Source of the DNA: Paraburkholderia susongensis
Lineage (GTDB): Bacteria > Pseudomonadota > Gammaproteobacteria > Burkholderiales > Burkholderiaceae
NCBI RefSeq assembly: GCF_900177725.1
Contig: NZ_FXAT01000005.1
Location: forward strand, 310,001 to 374,000
Reading direction: 5' to 3'
Length of the DNA stretch: 64,000 nucleotides
Position 1 is the stretch's first letter, and every line of letters starts with the position of its first letter. Below, piece after piece: positions 26,345 to 36,952 of the stretch. The notes under the pieces are model-generated. The model was given only the letters and a program-made list of their open reading frames with translations. It was not told the origin of the DNA and did not search any database. The position numbers and the translations under genes are program-made.

Positions 26345-27262
26345 ATGACTTACAACCTCCAGCAACTTCAGGTGTTCGCGACGATCGTCGAAAGCGGCAG
26401 CCTCGGCCGCGCGGCCGAAGCGCTGCACATCACGCAGCCCGCGTTGAGCCGAACCATTCGCCGTCTCGAGGAACAGGTCGGTGCGCCGCTGTTCGAGCGG
26501 CATTCGCGCGGCATGCATCTGACCGCGGTCGGCGAGGCGCTCTTGCCCCATGCCATTCTGCTGCAACGCGAAGCCGAGCAGGCGCGCGAGGAAATCGACG
26601 CGATGCGCGGACTTGCGCGCGGCACGATCCGGGTGGGCGCGGTGGGCAGCATCGCGAGCCTCGTGCTGCCGCTTGCGGTGAGCGGCGTGCTCAGCAAGTG
26701 GCCGAATCTGCGCGTGCAGATTATCGAAGGCGTGTGGGACCGGCTCGCCGATGCGCTCGTCAAGCGCGAGATCGATCTCGCGCTCAGCATGGCCGTACCC
26801 GATACCGACGAGATCACGGCGATCGCCGATTGCCGCTGGGAAGACGCGAGCTATGTGGTCGCCGCGCTCGATCATCCGCTGCGGCGCAAGCCCGACCTCT
26901 CGCTGGCGGACACGCTCGGCGAACGCTGGGCGATTCCGCCGCGCGGCACTGGGCCGTTCGAGCATATGCAAAGCGTGTTCGCCGAGCACGGGCTCGGGCT
27001 GCCGAACGTGGTCGTCGAAACGCGTTCGATCACGGTGTTGAAGAGCCTCGTCGCGCGTTCGGGCTTTCTGAGCTGGATGGCCTCGACGATGTACGTGACC
27101 GAGGGCAAGGCTGGCGTGTTCGATACGCTCGGTGTGCCGGGCGTCGTCGGGCGGCGCACGCTCACGGCGTTCCGGCGGCGGCAGGGCATTCTGCCGAGTC
27201 CGGCGGTGAAGCTGCTCGAGCAGTTGAGACAGTTGACGGCGGCGGGGATCAACGCGGGGTGA
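26345..27262 (+). CDS. LysR-type regulator, probably of the mandelate/benzoylformate operon
   Basis: 305 aa from the ATG encoding MTYNLQQLQVFATIV; upstream reading in frame to 26258 crosses the promoter region and was trimmed. The HTH is standard (SLGRAAEALHITQPALSRTIRRLE), followed by an effector domain with GTIRVGAVGSIASLV. The pattern is close to GbpR/PcaQ-like regulators of sugar-acid and aromatic genes. It is divergent from mdlC across a 104-bp gap that contains a T-N11-A box. Confidence 0.9.
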   Translation: MTYNLQQLQVFATIVESGSLGRAAEALHITQPALSRTIRRLEEQVGAPLFERHSRGMHLTAVGEALLPHAILLQREAEQAREEIDAMRGLARGTIRVGAVGSIASLVLPLAVSGVLSKWPNLRVQIIEGVWDRLADALVKREIDLALSMAVPDTDEITAIADCRWEDASYVVAALDHPLRRKPDLSLADTLGERWAIPPRGTGPFEHMQSVFAEHGLGLPNVVVETRSITVLKSLVARSGFLSWMASTMYVTEGKAGVFDTLGVPGVVGRRTLTAFRRRQGILPSPAVKLLEQLRQLTAAGINAG

Positions 27263-27404
27263 TGTTTTTCGTCTTTCAACGCGCATGAAGGAAGCGCGGG
27301 CAAGAAGCGCTCGAAGAAAGTACACAGGCCGCCCGCTTTACTATTGGCGATAGTCAACACCATACTGTCGTACCTGTTCGTATCCCGCTTCCGAGGAGCC
27401 GCTG

Positions 27405-28427
27405 ATGATTGCGCCGTTGCCCCAACAACTCACCCGCGAATTCGCGTCGAAATTCGCCAATCTCGCGCTCGCCCACCTCCCGCGCGAATATCCGAACAAG
27501 CTCACGCACTCGCTTGCCGGACCGCAGGACGTGCAAGGCCCGCGCGCGTTACACCCGATCTTCTACGGCAGCTACGACTGGCATTCGTGTGTGCACGGCT
27601 ACTGGTTGGTCCTGTATCTGCTCGAACGCTTCCCCGATCTGCCCGAAGCCGCGCGCATCGTCGCGGTGGTCGACGAGCATTTCACCGGCGCGAACGTCGC
27701 GGGAGAACTCGCGTATCTCGATCTGCCGCACAATCGCGGCTTCGAGCGGCCGTATGGCTGGGCGTGGCTGCTCGCGCTGAGCGCGCAGCTCGAATCGCTG
27801 AAAATCTCCGAGGCCGCGCGCTGGTCGAAGACGTTTGCGCCGCTGACGGCCACGTTCGTCGAACGCTTCGAGGAGTTTCTGCCGAAGGCGACCTATCCGC
27901 TGCGCGTCGGCACGCACTTCAATATGGCTTTCGCGCTTGCGTTGACGCTCGATTTCGCGCGACAAACCTCGCGCAGTTCATTGGAAGCGCTGATCGTCAG
28001 CACCGCGGAGCGCTGGTTTCTCAACGACGTCGCGTGCCAGGCGTGGGAGCCGGCCGGCGACGAATTCCTCTCGCCTTCGCTGATGGAAGCGGAGCTGATG
28101 CGGCGCGTGTTGCCGTCCGCGCAATTCGTCGCCTGGTTCGGGCGCTTTCTGCCGGACCTCGGTGCGAAAAAGCCCGCGACGCTGTTCGAGCCCGTCACCG
28201 TGACCGATCGCAGCGACGGCAAGATCGCGCACCTCGACGGCCTCAATCTGAGCCGCGCGTGGTGTCAGCGCTCGCTCGCGCGCGCATTGCCCGCCGGCGA
28301 CGTGCGCCGCACGGTGCTGTTCGAAGCTGCGGAGCGTCATCTGCACAGCGCACTCGCGCACGTGGCCGGCGATTACATGGGCGAGCATTGGCTCGCCACG
28401 TTTGCGACGCTCGCGCTCGAAGCCTGA
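27405..28427 (+). CDS. DUF2891 family protein
   Basis: 340 aa with CGAGGAG nine bases before the ATG. Recognised as DUF2891 by HPIFYGSYDWHSCVHGYW (about residues 50-67), FERPYGWAW (about 110-118), GTHFNMAFAL and WEPAGDEFLSPSL. The many aromatic and His residues and the alternating helices suggest an alpha/alpha-barrel fold, as in some glycosidases, but no activity is established to my knowledge. It stands alone between the LysR gene and polB and ends in a clear terminator hairpin. No signal peptide is visible. Confidence 0.85.
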   Translation: MIAPLPQQLTREFASKFANLALAHLPREYPNKLTHSLAGPQDVQGPRALHPIFYGSYDWHSCVHGYWLVLYLLERFPDLPEAARIVAVVDEHFTGANVAGELAYLDLPHNRGFERPYGWAWLLALSAQLESLKISEAARWSKTFAPLTATFVERFEEFLPKATYPLRVGTHFNMAFALALTLDFARQTSRSSLEALIVSTAERWFLNDVACQAWEPAGDEFLSPSLMEAELMRRVLPSAQFVAWFGRFLPDLGAKKPATLFEPVTVTDRSDGKIAHLDGLNLSRAWCQRSLARALPAGDVRRTVLFEAAERHLHSALAHVAGDYMGEHWLATFATLALEA

Positions 28428-28456
28428 CTGTTTTTTTATCCAGGCTGCGTTTGGCT

Positions 28457-28483
28457 GGCGCTCCGGTCTGGAGCGCCTTTCTT
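28457..28483 (+). terminator. Rho-independent terminator of the DUF2891 gene
   Basis: Stem GGCGCTCC (28457-28464) and GGAGCGCC (28470-28477) with a 5-base loop, followed by TTTCTT. It lies 30 bp after the DUF2891 stop codon. Confidence 0.8.
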
Positions 28484-28609
28484 ATTCGACCGTTTGACGC
28501 AACGGCTCCCCTCGTTTTCCAGCAACGCGACAGAATCCCGCTCGTCGTCAGTCATCGCCCGCGGCGGTAAAATCGCGCAAGGCGATCAAGCCGGCAAAAA
28601 GGTGGCAGT

Positions 28610-30994
28610 TTGACTGAGTTTGAGCAGGGTTTCATTTTGACCCGGCATTGGCGGGACACGCCCGCCGGCACGGAGATCGAATTCTGGCTGGCCACGGACA
28701 GCGGGCCGCGCCACATCCGTCTGCGTCCTCAGCCGTCCGTCGCCTTCATTCCCGCTGAACATCGCGAGCGCGCCGAGACGATTCTGCGTGACGAAAAGCA
28801 GTACGATCTGCGCCCGCTCGAGCTTTGCGACTTCCAGCATCGGCCGGTGATGGGCCTTTACTGCCCGCAGTACCGGCAGTTGAAGAGCTTCGAAAAACGC
28901 CTGAAGCAAGGCGACGTCGACGTCTACGAAGCCGACATCCAGCCGCACGAGCGCTACATGATGGAGCGCTTCATTACCGCGCCCGTATGGTTCAGCGGCG
29001 AGCCGCAGCAGAAAGGCCCGCTCTCGAACGGCGAACTGAAACCGGCCAGCGGTTATCGTCCGCCATTGAAGCTCGTTTCGCTCGACATCGAAACGAGCGC
29101 GCACGCCGAGCTTTATTCGATCGCGCTCGAAGGCTGCGGCGAGAGGCAGGTGTATATGCTCGGGCCGCCTAATGGTGTCGACGGCGGCGATGGTGACGGA
29201 AGCAGCCTCGACTTCAAGCTCGAATACTGCGAAACCCGCGCCCAGTTGCTCGAAAAACTCATTGAGTGGATGGAGCGGCACGATCCCGATGCGATCATCG
29301 GCTGGAATCTCGTGCAGTTCGATCTGAAGGTGCTGCAACAGCATTCTGAGCAATATCGCGTACCGCTGCGCATCGGCCGCGGCGGTGCGGTGATGGAATG
29401 GCGCGAGCATAGCGTCACGCGCAATCATTTTTTTGCGGGCGCGGCGGGACGCCTGATTATCGACGGCATCGAGGCGCTGCGCTCGGCAACGTGGAGCTTT
29501 CCATCGTTCAGCCTCGAATACGTGTCGCGCTCGGTGCTGGGTGAAGGCAAGGCGATCGACAACCCGTATCAGCGCATGGACGAAATCCAGCGCCGCTTCG
29601 ACGAAGCCAAACCCGAGCTCGCGCGCTACAACCTCAAGGATTGCGAACTCGTCACGCGCATCTTCGCGAAAACCGAACTGCTGCCGTTTCTGCTCGAACG
29701 CGCGAACGTGACCGGCCTGCCCGCCGATCGCAGCGGCGGCTCGGTCGCGGCATTCACGCATCTGTACATGCCGCGCATGCACCGGCAAGGCTATGTCGCG
29801 CCGAATCTCGGCGACGTGGCCGGCGCCGCGAGCCCCGGCGGCTTCGTGATGGATTCGCGGCCCGGCCTCTACGACTCCGTGCTCGTGCTCGACTACAAGA
29901 GCCTTTATCCGTCGATCATCCGCACGTTTCTGATCGACCCTCTGGGCCTCGTCGAAGGCATGCTGCATCCCGACGACGAGCACTCGGTGCCGGGCTTTCT
30001 CGGCGCACGCTTCTCGCGCACGCGCCACTGCCTGCCGTCGGTCGTCGCACAGGTCTGGCAGGCACGCGAAACGGCCAAACGCGAGCACGACAAACCGCTT
30101 TCGCAGGCGCTCAAGATCATCATGAACGCGTTCTACGGTGTGCTCGGCTCGACTGGCTGCCGTTTTTTCGACCCGCGTCTCGCGTCGTCGATCACGATGC
30201 GCGGCCACGAGATCATGCACACGACGCGCGAGCTGATCGAGGCGCAAGGCTATGAGGTGATCTACGGCGACACCGACTCGACCTTCGTGTGGCTCAAGCA
30301 CGCGCACAGCGAGGACGACGCCGCGCGCGTCGGCCGCGCGCTCGTCGAACACATCAACGCGGCATGGCGGCAGAAATTGCAGGAACGCTTCGGGCTCGAC
30401 AGCGCGCTCGAACTGCAATTCGAGCGGCACTACCGGCGCTTTTTCATGCCTACGGTGCGTGGCGCCGAGGAAGGCAGCAAGAAACGCTACGCGGGTCTCA
30501 TCATGTTGCCGGACGGCAGCGAGGAAGTCGTCTACAAGGGGCTCGAAACCGTGCGCACGGATTGGACGCCACTCGCGCAGCAGTTCCAGCAGGGTCTGTA
30601 TCTGCGCATTTTCAGGCAGCAACCGTATCAGGACTACGTGCGCGACTATGTGAGCGATACGCTCGCGGGCCGGCTCGACGATCAGCTCGTGTATCGCAAG
30701 CAGTTACGCAGGCCGCTCGCCGCCTACGAGCGCAATGTGCCGCCGCACGTGCGCGCAGCCCGCGTCGCGGATGAATTCAATCGCGCGCAGGGGCGCCCTC
30801 TGCAATATCAGAACGGTGGCTGGATCAGCTACGTGATGACGATCGCCGGGCCTGAGCCGCTGGAAACGCTGCGCTCGGCGATCGACTATGAGCACTATCT
30901 GACGCGGCAATTGCAGCCGGTTGCCGACGCGATTCTGCCTCTGCTGCGCGACGACTTTACGACGCTGATGTCGGGGCAAAGGCAGTTGTTCTGA
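28610..30994 (+). CDS. polB: DNA polymerase II (family B)
   Basis: 794 aa from a TTG start with AAGGTGG upstream; E. coli Pol II is 783 aa. The 3'-5' exonuclease is intact: Exo I D159-x-E161 (LDIETS), Exo II NLVQFD, Exo III YNLKDCE. The polymerase motifs are intact: A at D428 (DYKSLYPS), B in KIIMNAFYG, C at D554/D556 (YGDTDS), and KKRY further on. It is a damage-inducible, error-avoiding polymerase used in replication restart and bypass in E. coli. I see no clear LexA box in the 130 bp before it. It stands alone between a terminator and a convergent MFS gene. Confidence 0.97.
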   Translation: MTEFEQGFILTRHWRDTPAGTEIEFWLATDSGPRHIRLRPQPSVAFIPAEHRERAETILRDEKQYDLRPLELCDFQHRPVMGLYCPQYRQLKSFEKRLKQGDVDVYEADIQPHERYMMERFITAPVWFSGEPQQKGPLSNGELKPASGYRPPLKLVSLDIETSAHAELYSIALEGCGERQVYMLGPPNGVDGGDGDGSSLDFKLEYCETRAQLLEKLIEWMERHDPDAIIGWNLVQFDLKVLQQHSEQYRVPLRIGRGGAVMEWREHSVTRNHFFAGAAGRLIIDGIEALRSATWSFPSFSLEYVSRSVLGEGKAIDNPYQRMDEIQRRFDEAKPELARYNLKDCELVTRIFAKTELLPFLLERANVTGLPADRSGGSVAAFTHLYMPRMHRQGYVAPNLGDVAGAASPGGFVMDSRPGLYDSVLVLDYKSLYPSIIRTFLIDPLGLVEGMLHPDDEHSVPGFLGARFSRTRHCLPSVVAQVWQARETAKREHDKPLSQALKIIMNAFYGVLGSTGCRFFDPRLASSITMRGHEIMHTTRELIEAQGYEVIYGDTDSTFVWLKHAHSEDDAARVGRALVEHINAAWRQKLQERFGLDSALELQFERHYRRFFMPTVRGAEEGSKKRYAGLIMLPDGSEEVVYKGLETVRTDWTPLAQQFQQGLYLRIFRQQPYQDYVRDYVSDTLAGRLDDQLVYRKQLRRPLAAYERNVPPHVRAARVADEFNRAQGRPLQYQNGGWISYVMTIAGPEPLETLRSAIDYEHYLTRQLQPVADAILPLLRDDFTTLMSGQRQLF

Positions 30995-31028
30995 TTGCTG
31001 ATTTCGTCGGGCAGCGCACGGCCGCGCG

Positions 31029-32525
31029 CTACTTCGAAATCTTCTCCAGTTCGAGCCCGTTCGTGCGCGGCCCCATCAAGCCGATCGCGAGCATCACGAT
31101 CAGCATTGCCCCCGCGATGAACACGAACACGCCGGTCGTACCGAAGTAGCGCAACACCGCCGCGATCAGAAAGGCCGTGAAGATCGCTGAAAACCGGCTC
31201 CACGAGTAAACGAAGCCGACCGCGCGCGCCCGGATACTGGTCGGAAAGAGTTCGGCCTGATACGCGTGATAACTGTACGAAATGATGTTGCCCGCGAGCG
31301 TCAGGCACACGCCGAGACTCACGAGCAGCACCGCACCCGACGCCTGGCTGAACCACAAGCCGCACACGATATTCACGCCGGCCATCACGACGATCACCGT
31401 CTTGCGCTCGAAGCGGTCGCCGATGAAAAGCCCGATGATCGGACCGAGCGGCGCCGCCAGCGCGATCACGCTCGAATACATGAGGCTCGTGGTGATCGTG
31501 ATGCCCTGCTTGATGAGCAGCGTCGGCACCCAGTTCGCGAAGCCGTAGAAGCCGACCGTCTGGAAGATGTTGAAGATCGTCATCATCAGCGTGCGGCTGC
31601 GATACGGCGGCACCCACATATCGCGGAAGCTGCCGCGCGGCGCGACCGGTACCGGCGGCGCGGGCGGCGGCAACTCGCGGCCGTATTCGCTGCGCACTTT
31701 CGCTTCGAGCGCGCTCATCACGCGCTCCGCCTCGGCGAAACGCCCCTGCTGCGCGAGCCAGCGCGGGCTTTCCGGCAACGCGCGGCGAATCCACCAGACG
31801 AACAGCGCGCCGTGCGCGCCGATCAACACGACCCAGCGCCAGCCGTCGAGGCCGAACAGCGTGCGCGGCACCAGCAGAAATGAGAGAAACGCGACCACCG
31901 GCACCGCCGTAAAGCCGACTGCCTGCTCGCACGCGAAGGCGCGGCCGCGAATCTGCTTGGGAACGAGTTCGGAAATGTATGTACCGATCGTCACGAGTTC
32001 GACGCCGATGCCGACACCGGCAACGAAGCGCCAGAAATTGAGGCCCGTGGCGCTCTCCTGGAACGCCATTACGACGTTGGCCACGCAATACCAAAGCAGC
32101 GAATACGTGAAGACGGCGCGGCGCCCGAAGCGGTCCGCGAGAAAGCCGCACGCGATCGTGCCGATAAAAAGCCCGCTGAACAGCGCGGCGATGAAGCTCG
32201 CGACGCCGGTCGAGCCGAACAGGCCATGCGTCGTCGCGCTCAGAATCCCGCTTTTGACGAGGCCCGGCGCGACATAGCCGGAATACAGCAGGTCGTAGAG
32301 TTCGAAGAAGAAGCCGAGGCTCAGCAATACCACGAGCTTCCAGATGGAGCGCGTTGCGGGCAGCCGGTCGAGACGCGCGGAAATGCTGCCGGCGTCGAGC
32401 GACGCGGCGTGGTCTGCGCTGTCTGGACTGTCCGCGCGATGAGCAAGGCCGTCGGCGGTATGGGTGGAATGCGCCGCGTCGCCGCCGCTGCGCGCGACGG
32501 ACCCCGCGTGATCGGGGGATGTCAT
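31029..32525 (-). CDS. MFS transporter (sugar/acid porter-like)
   Basis: 498 aa. About 60 residues of polar, His/Asp-rich N-terminus precede helix 1 (LVVLLSLGFFFELYDLLYSGYV). MFS landmarks are GFLADRFGRR after helix 2, RFVAGVGIGVELVTIGTYISEL in helix 4, and PESPRWLAQQGRFAEAERV in the central loop. The second half has FIGDRFERKT and YQAELFPTSIRARAVG, the pattern of the sugar-porter and AAHS branches. It lies 230 bp downstream of the fused aconitase-type gene in the same direction and has its own structured leader. It probably imports the acid that the hydratase acts on. Confidence 0.88.
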   Translation of the reverse strand: MTSPDHAGSVARSGGDAAHSTHTADGLAHRADSPDSADHAASLDAGSISARLDRLPATRSIWKLVVLLSLGFFFELYDLLYSGYVAPGLVKSGILSATTHGLFGSTGVASFIAALFSGLFIGTIACGFLADRFGRRAVFTYSLLWYCVANVVMAFQESATGLNFWRFVAGVGIGVELVTIGTYISELVPKQIRGRAFACEQAVGFTAVPVVAFLSFLLVPRTLFGLDGWRWVVLIGAHGALFVWWIRRALPESPRWLAQQGRFAEAERVMSALEAKVRSEYGRELPPPAPPVPVAPRGSFRDMWVPPYRSRTLMMTIFNIFQTVGFYGFANWVPTLLIKQGITITTSLMYSSVIALAAPLGPIIGLFIGDRFERKTVIVVMAGVNIVCGLWFSQASGAVLLVSLGVCLTLAGNIISYSYHAYQAELFPTSIRARAVGFVYSWSRFSAIFTAFLIAAVLRYFGTTGVFVFIAGAMLIVMLAIGLMGPRTNGLELEKISK

Positions 32526-32533
32526 GTTATGTG

Positions 32534-32636
32534 TCTCCTATGTCGATCGGAGTTGGCGCTTTAGCTGTCGATCCGTAGTCCGCGCTTTAGCGCCTGCTAC
32601 GGTCCCATGCAGAGCATTTACTCCGATCCCATGCAA
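32534..32636 (-). promoter_or_regulatory. Structured 5' leader element, copy 2 (before MFS gene)
   Basis: Contains the same two blocks as the leader at 24502-24553, here separated by about 55 more bases. The 17-mer ACTCCGATCCCATGCAA (32620-32636) is identical in both. GCGCTTTAGC occurs twice (32556-32565 and 32582-32591) and each copy is nearly self-complementary. On the coding strand GATCGGAGT near the 5' end can pair with ACTCCGATC next to the TAGGAGAC ribosome-binding site, so an RNA switch or protein-binding leader is possible. Confidence 0.55.
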
Positions 32637-32678
32637 CTGCTATTGCGCTGCTTTCACGGCAAAGCACGAAGCTCGCCG

Positions 32679-32749
32679 GGGCCGGTACGATGCCGGCCCT
32701 GCGCCTTGTCGCGCGTCGCACACACACGATGCCGGGCCGGAGTCCGGCC
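32679..32749 (-). terminator. Two GC-rich hairpins downstream of the aconitase-type gene
   Basis: GGCCGGA/TCCGGCC (32735-32749) begins 7 bp after the stop codon, and GGGCCGG/CCGGCCC (32679-32699) follows. Neither has a T-run, so they may be weak terminators or RNA-stabilising structures. Confidence 0.4.
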
Positions 32750-32755
32750 TGCATT

Positions 32756-34744
<1,989 letters not shown>

Positions 34745-34884
34745 GCATTCTCCTTGCGCTCACTATACGGCGCGCAAGGTCAATGCCGAAGTGCCGGTCC
34801 GGCAACGCTGCCGTCTCGTTTCGCGAACGCGGCATGTTGCGCCGCGGTTCGATTCAGCCGCTTGCTGCCCGTATGCTGGATTTG

Positions 34885-35799
34885 CTAAGGCTGATTGCCG
34901 AGAAGATTGCCGAGAAAAGCGACCAGTGCCGCGGCGCTCGCGCTCAACTGCTCGCGCGCCTTGAAGATCATGATGAGGTGGCGTTCGGCCCACGCGTCGC
35001 TCAATGAAAGCAGCCGCACGTCGAGCGTATTCACGTAGAGCAGACCCACCTGCTCGGGCACGATCGCGATGCCGAGACCTGCATGCACCATCCGGCACAG
35101 CGCGTCGAGGCTGCTCACGCGAATCCGCACATCGAGCTGCCGCCCCGCGCTCGCCGCCTGCTGCGTGAGCAAACGCGTGAGCGCGCTTTCGCTGCGCAAG
35201 CCGACGAAGCTGTCATACAGCAGATCGTCGAACGCCGCACGCGAGGCGCTCGCGAGCCGGTGAGCACCCGGCACCAGCACCGCGAGCCGGTCCTGCCGAT
35301 ACGGCACCTGCTCGAACACTTCACTGCCGGCAACCGGATTGCAGATGCCGAAGTCCGCGCCGTGTTCGTCGACGATACGCAGCACGTCCGCGCTATTTTC
35401 TTCTTCGAGTTCGATCGACACGTCCGGGAACGCACGGCCGAACGCGGCGACGTCTTCAGGCAGGAATTGCACGATCGACGAAAGATTCGCCACCACGCGC
35501 ACGCGCCCTTTCGCACCCGACGAGAAGCGCGACAGCTCCGCGCTCATCTGCTCGATGTTGCCGATGATCGCGAGCGCGTATCGCAGCACGGTCTCGCCGA
35601 CCGGCGTCACGGTAATCCCGCGCGACTGGCGTTGGATCACCGGCAGGCCGATCACGGCCTCGATCTCGGCAATGCGCCGGCTCACCGCCGACGACGCGAT
35701 GAACTCGCGCTCCGCGGCACGCGCGATATTGCGCTCCTGGCAAACGGCGACGAACAGGCGCAGCGAAGTCAGGTCGAGTTTCTTGAGCAGGTTTTCCAT
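34885..35799 (-). CDS. LysR-type regulator
   Basis: 304 aa beginning MENLLKKLDLTSLRLFVAV. The HTH reads RNIARAAEREFIASSAVSRRIAEIE, with the IASSAVSRRI variant common in one LysR branch of Burkholderia. The effector domain begins near residue 90 (GRVRVVANLSSIVQFLP). It lies 140 bp upstream of the aconitase-type gene in the same direction, so it may be co-transcribed or control it; a divergent arrangement is absent. Confidence 0.9.
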   Translation of the reverse strand: MENLLKKLDLTSLRLFVAVCQERNIARAAEREFIASSAVSRRIAEIEAVIGLPVIQRQSRGITVTPVGETVLRYALAIIGNIEQMSAELSRFSSGAKGRVRVVANLSSIVQFLPEDVAAFGRAFPDVSIELEEENSADVLRIVDEHGADFGICNPVAGSEVFEQVPYRQDRLAVLVPGAHRLASASRAAFDDLLYDSFVGLRSESALTRLLTQQAASAGRQLDVRIRVSSLDALCRMVHAGLGIAIVPEQVGLLYVNTLDVRLLSLSDAWAERHLIMIFKAREQLSASAAALVAFLGNLLGNQP

Positions 35800-35918
35800 G
35801 GGACGGGGCGCGGTTTTCGAGGATCGCGGGCAAACGCTGGAATCGTGGCCTTTATCGTCTCATGGAGCGCGCCGATGCGCCATTCCCGTCATGGCGCCTC
35901 ATGCAACGTTATGCAACG

Positions 35919-36692
35919 TCAGGCAGCGTCATGGAAGATGATGCCCACCGTATGCCGATGCCCCGAGCGCAGACGGCTCACGCCATGCCGCAGATTGACG
36001 CGATACGGGCCGCGCGTGCCCTGCACGGGCCGGCTGTTCACGGTAAACACCACTGCGTCGCCCTTCGCGAGCGGCACCACTTCGGCGCGCGACTGCATGC
36101 GCGGACGCTGCTCGGTCATCACGAACTCGCCGCCAGTAAAATCCCGCCCCGGTTCCGACAGCAGTATCGCGACCTGAAGCGGAAACACATGTTCGCCGTA
36201 CAGGTCCTGGTGCAGGCAGTTGTAATCGCCCTCGCCGTACTGCAGGATCAGCGGCGTGGGACGAAGCTGGCCGGCGTCGTGGCAGCGGCGAATGAAATCG
36301 GCGTGTTGCTGCGGATAGCGCACGTCGATGCCCATTGCCCGGTTCCAGCGGTTCGCGACCGGCACGAGGCGCGGATAGATCGCGCCGCGCAATTCGCCGA
36401 TGATCCGAGGCAGCGGATACGCGAAGTACTTGTATTCGCCGCGGCCAAAACCGTGGCGCGCCATCACGATACGGCTGCGATAGAGATCGTCGCGCGGATA
36501 AAGCGCCGCCAGCGCGTCGCACTCGTGTGGCGTGATGAGTTGCGGCACGGTCGCGCATCCGTACTGATCGAGGTCCTGCTCGATCCGGCGCCAGTCGAGC
36601 GCGCCGACGCGTTGGTCGACGCGTTGGTCGACGCATTGGTCCATTCTTTGCGCGGATGCGATGGCGGGGAGTGCCGTTTCGTGTGAAGTCAT
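35919..36692 (-). CDS. 2OG-Fe(II) oxygenase, DUF2086 (Oxygenase-NA) family
   Basis: 257 aa from the ATG encoding MTSHETALP. The Fe-binding triad is H161-x-D163 (CLHQDLYGEH) and H236 (NLRHGVSR), with the 2-oxoglutarate-binding Arg nearby. DUF2086 proteins were predicted to act on nucleic acids, by analogy with AlkB, because of frequent links with DNA-repair genes; biochemical proof is lacking to my knowledge. The N-terminus carries DQCVDQRVDQRV, encoded by a triplicated 12-bp unit. It is divergent from the DsbA-like gene across 260 bp. The real start could be downstream of the repeat, near ALDWRRIEQD. Confidence 0.85.
   Translation of the reverse strand: MTSHETALPAIASAQRMDQCVDQRVDQRVGALDWRRIEQDLDQYGCATVPQLITPHECDALAALYPRDDLYRSRIVMARHGFGRGEYKYFAYPLPRIIGELRGAIYPRLVPVANRWNRAMGIDVRYPQQHADFIRRCHDAGQLRPTPLILQYGEGDYNCLHQDLYGEHVFPLQVAILLSEPGRDFTGGEFVMTEQRPRMQSRAEVVPLAKGDAVVFTVNSRPVQGTRGPYRVNLRHGVSRLRSGHRHTVGIIFHDAA
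36606..36641. repeat. Three 12-bp tandem repeats inside the DUF2086 oxygenase gene
   Basis: GACGCGTTGGTC twice and GACGCATTGGTC once, encoding the repeated DQRV/DQCV tetrapeptide. The unit is a multiple of three, so copy-number change would lengthen or shorten the N-terminus without breaking the frame. Confidence 0.8.
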
Positions 36693-36952
36693 CGTCGGTG
36701 GGTTCGCTTGACGTGGCTGGCGGCGGAGTGCGCCGTCAGCGCCATGAAAGTAGATCGATAACGTAAGTGTACGAGTGCGGCGACAGGAAAACACTCCGGC
36801 TCTTGCGCTCGAATTCGGCGGACCGTGCGTGCGTCGCTGGAATCGCGCACGGGCCGCGCTCTGCACGGGCGGCCAATTCACGCTACGCTGTCGTTATCCG
36901 TTGCGCCCGCATCCGGCGGCGCGCATGGCACTTCATTCCTTCAAGGACAGTA

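Noticed and set aside
28586..30622. Very long minus-strand open frame opposite polB
   Set aside because: Shadow of polB caused by high GC at third codon positions; Arg/Ala/Val-rich with no domains.
34788..34802. TGCCGG/CCGGCA hairpin after the LysR at 34885
   Set aside because: Short stem without T-run; could be chance in GC-rich DNA.
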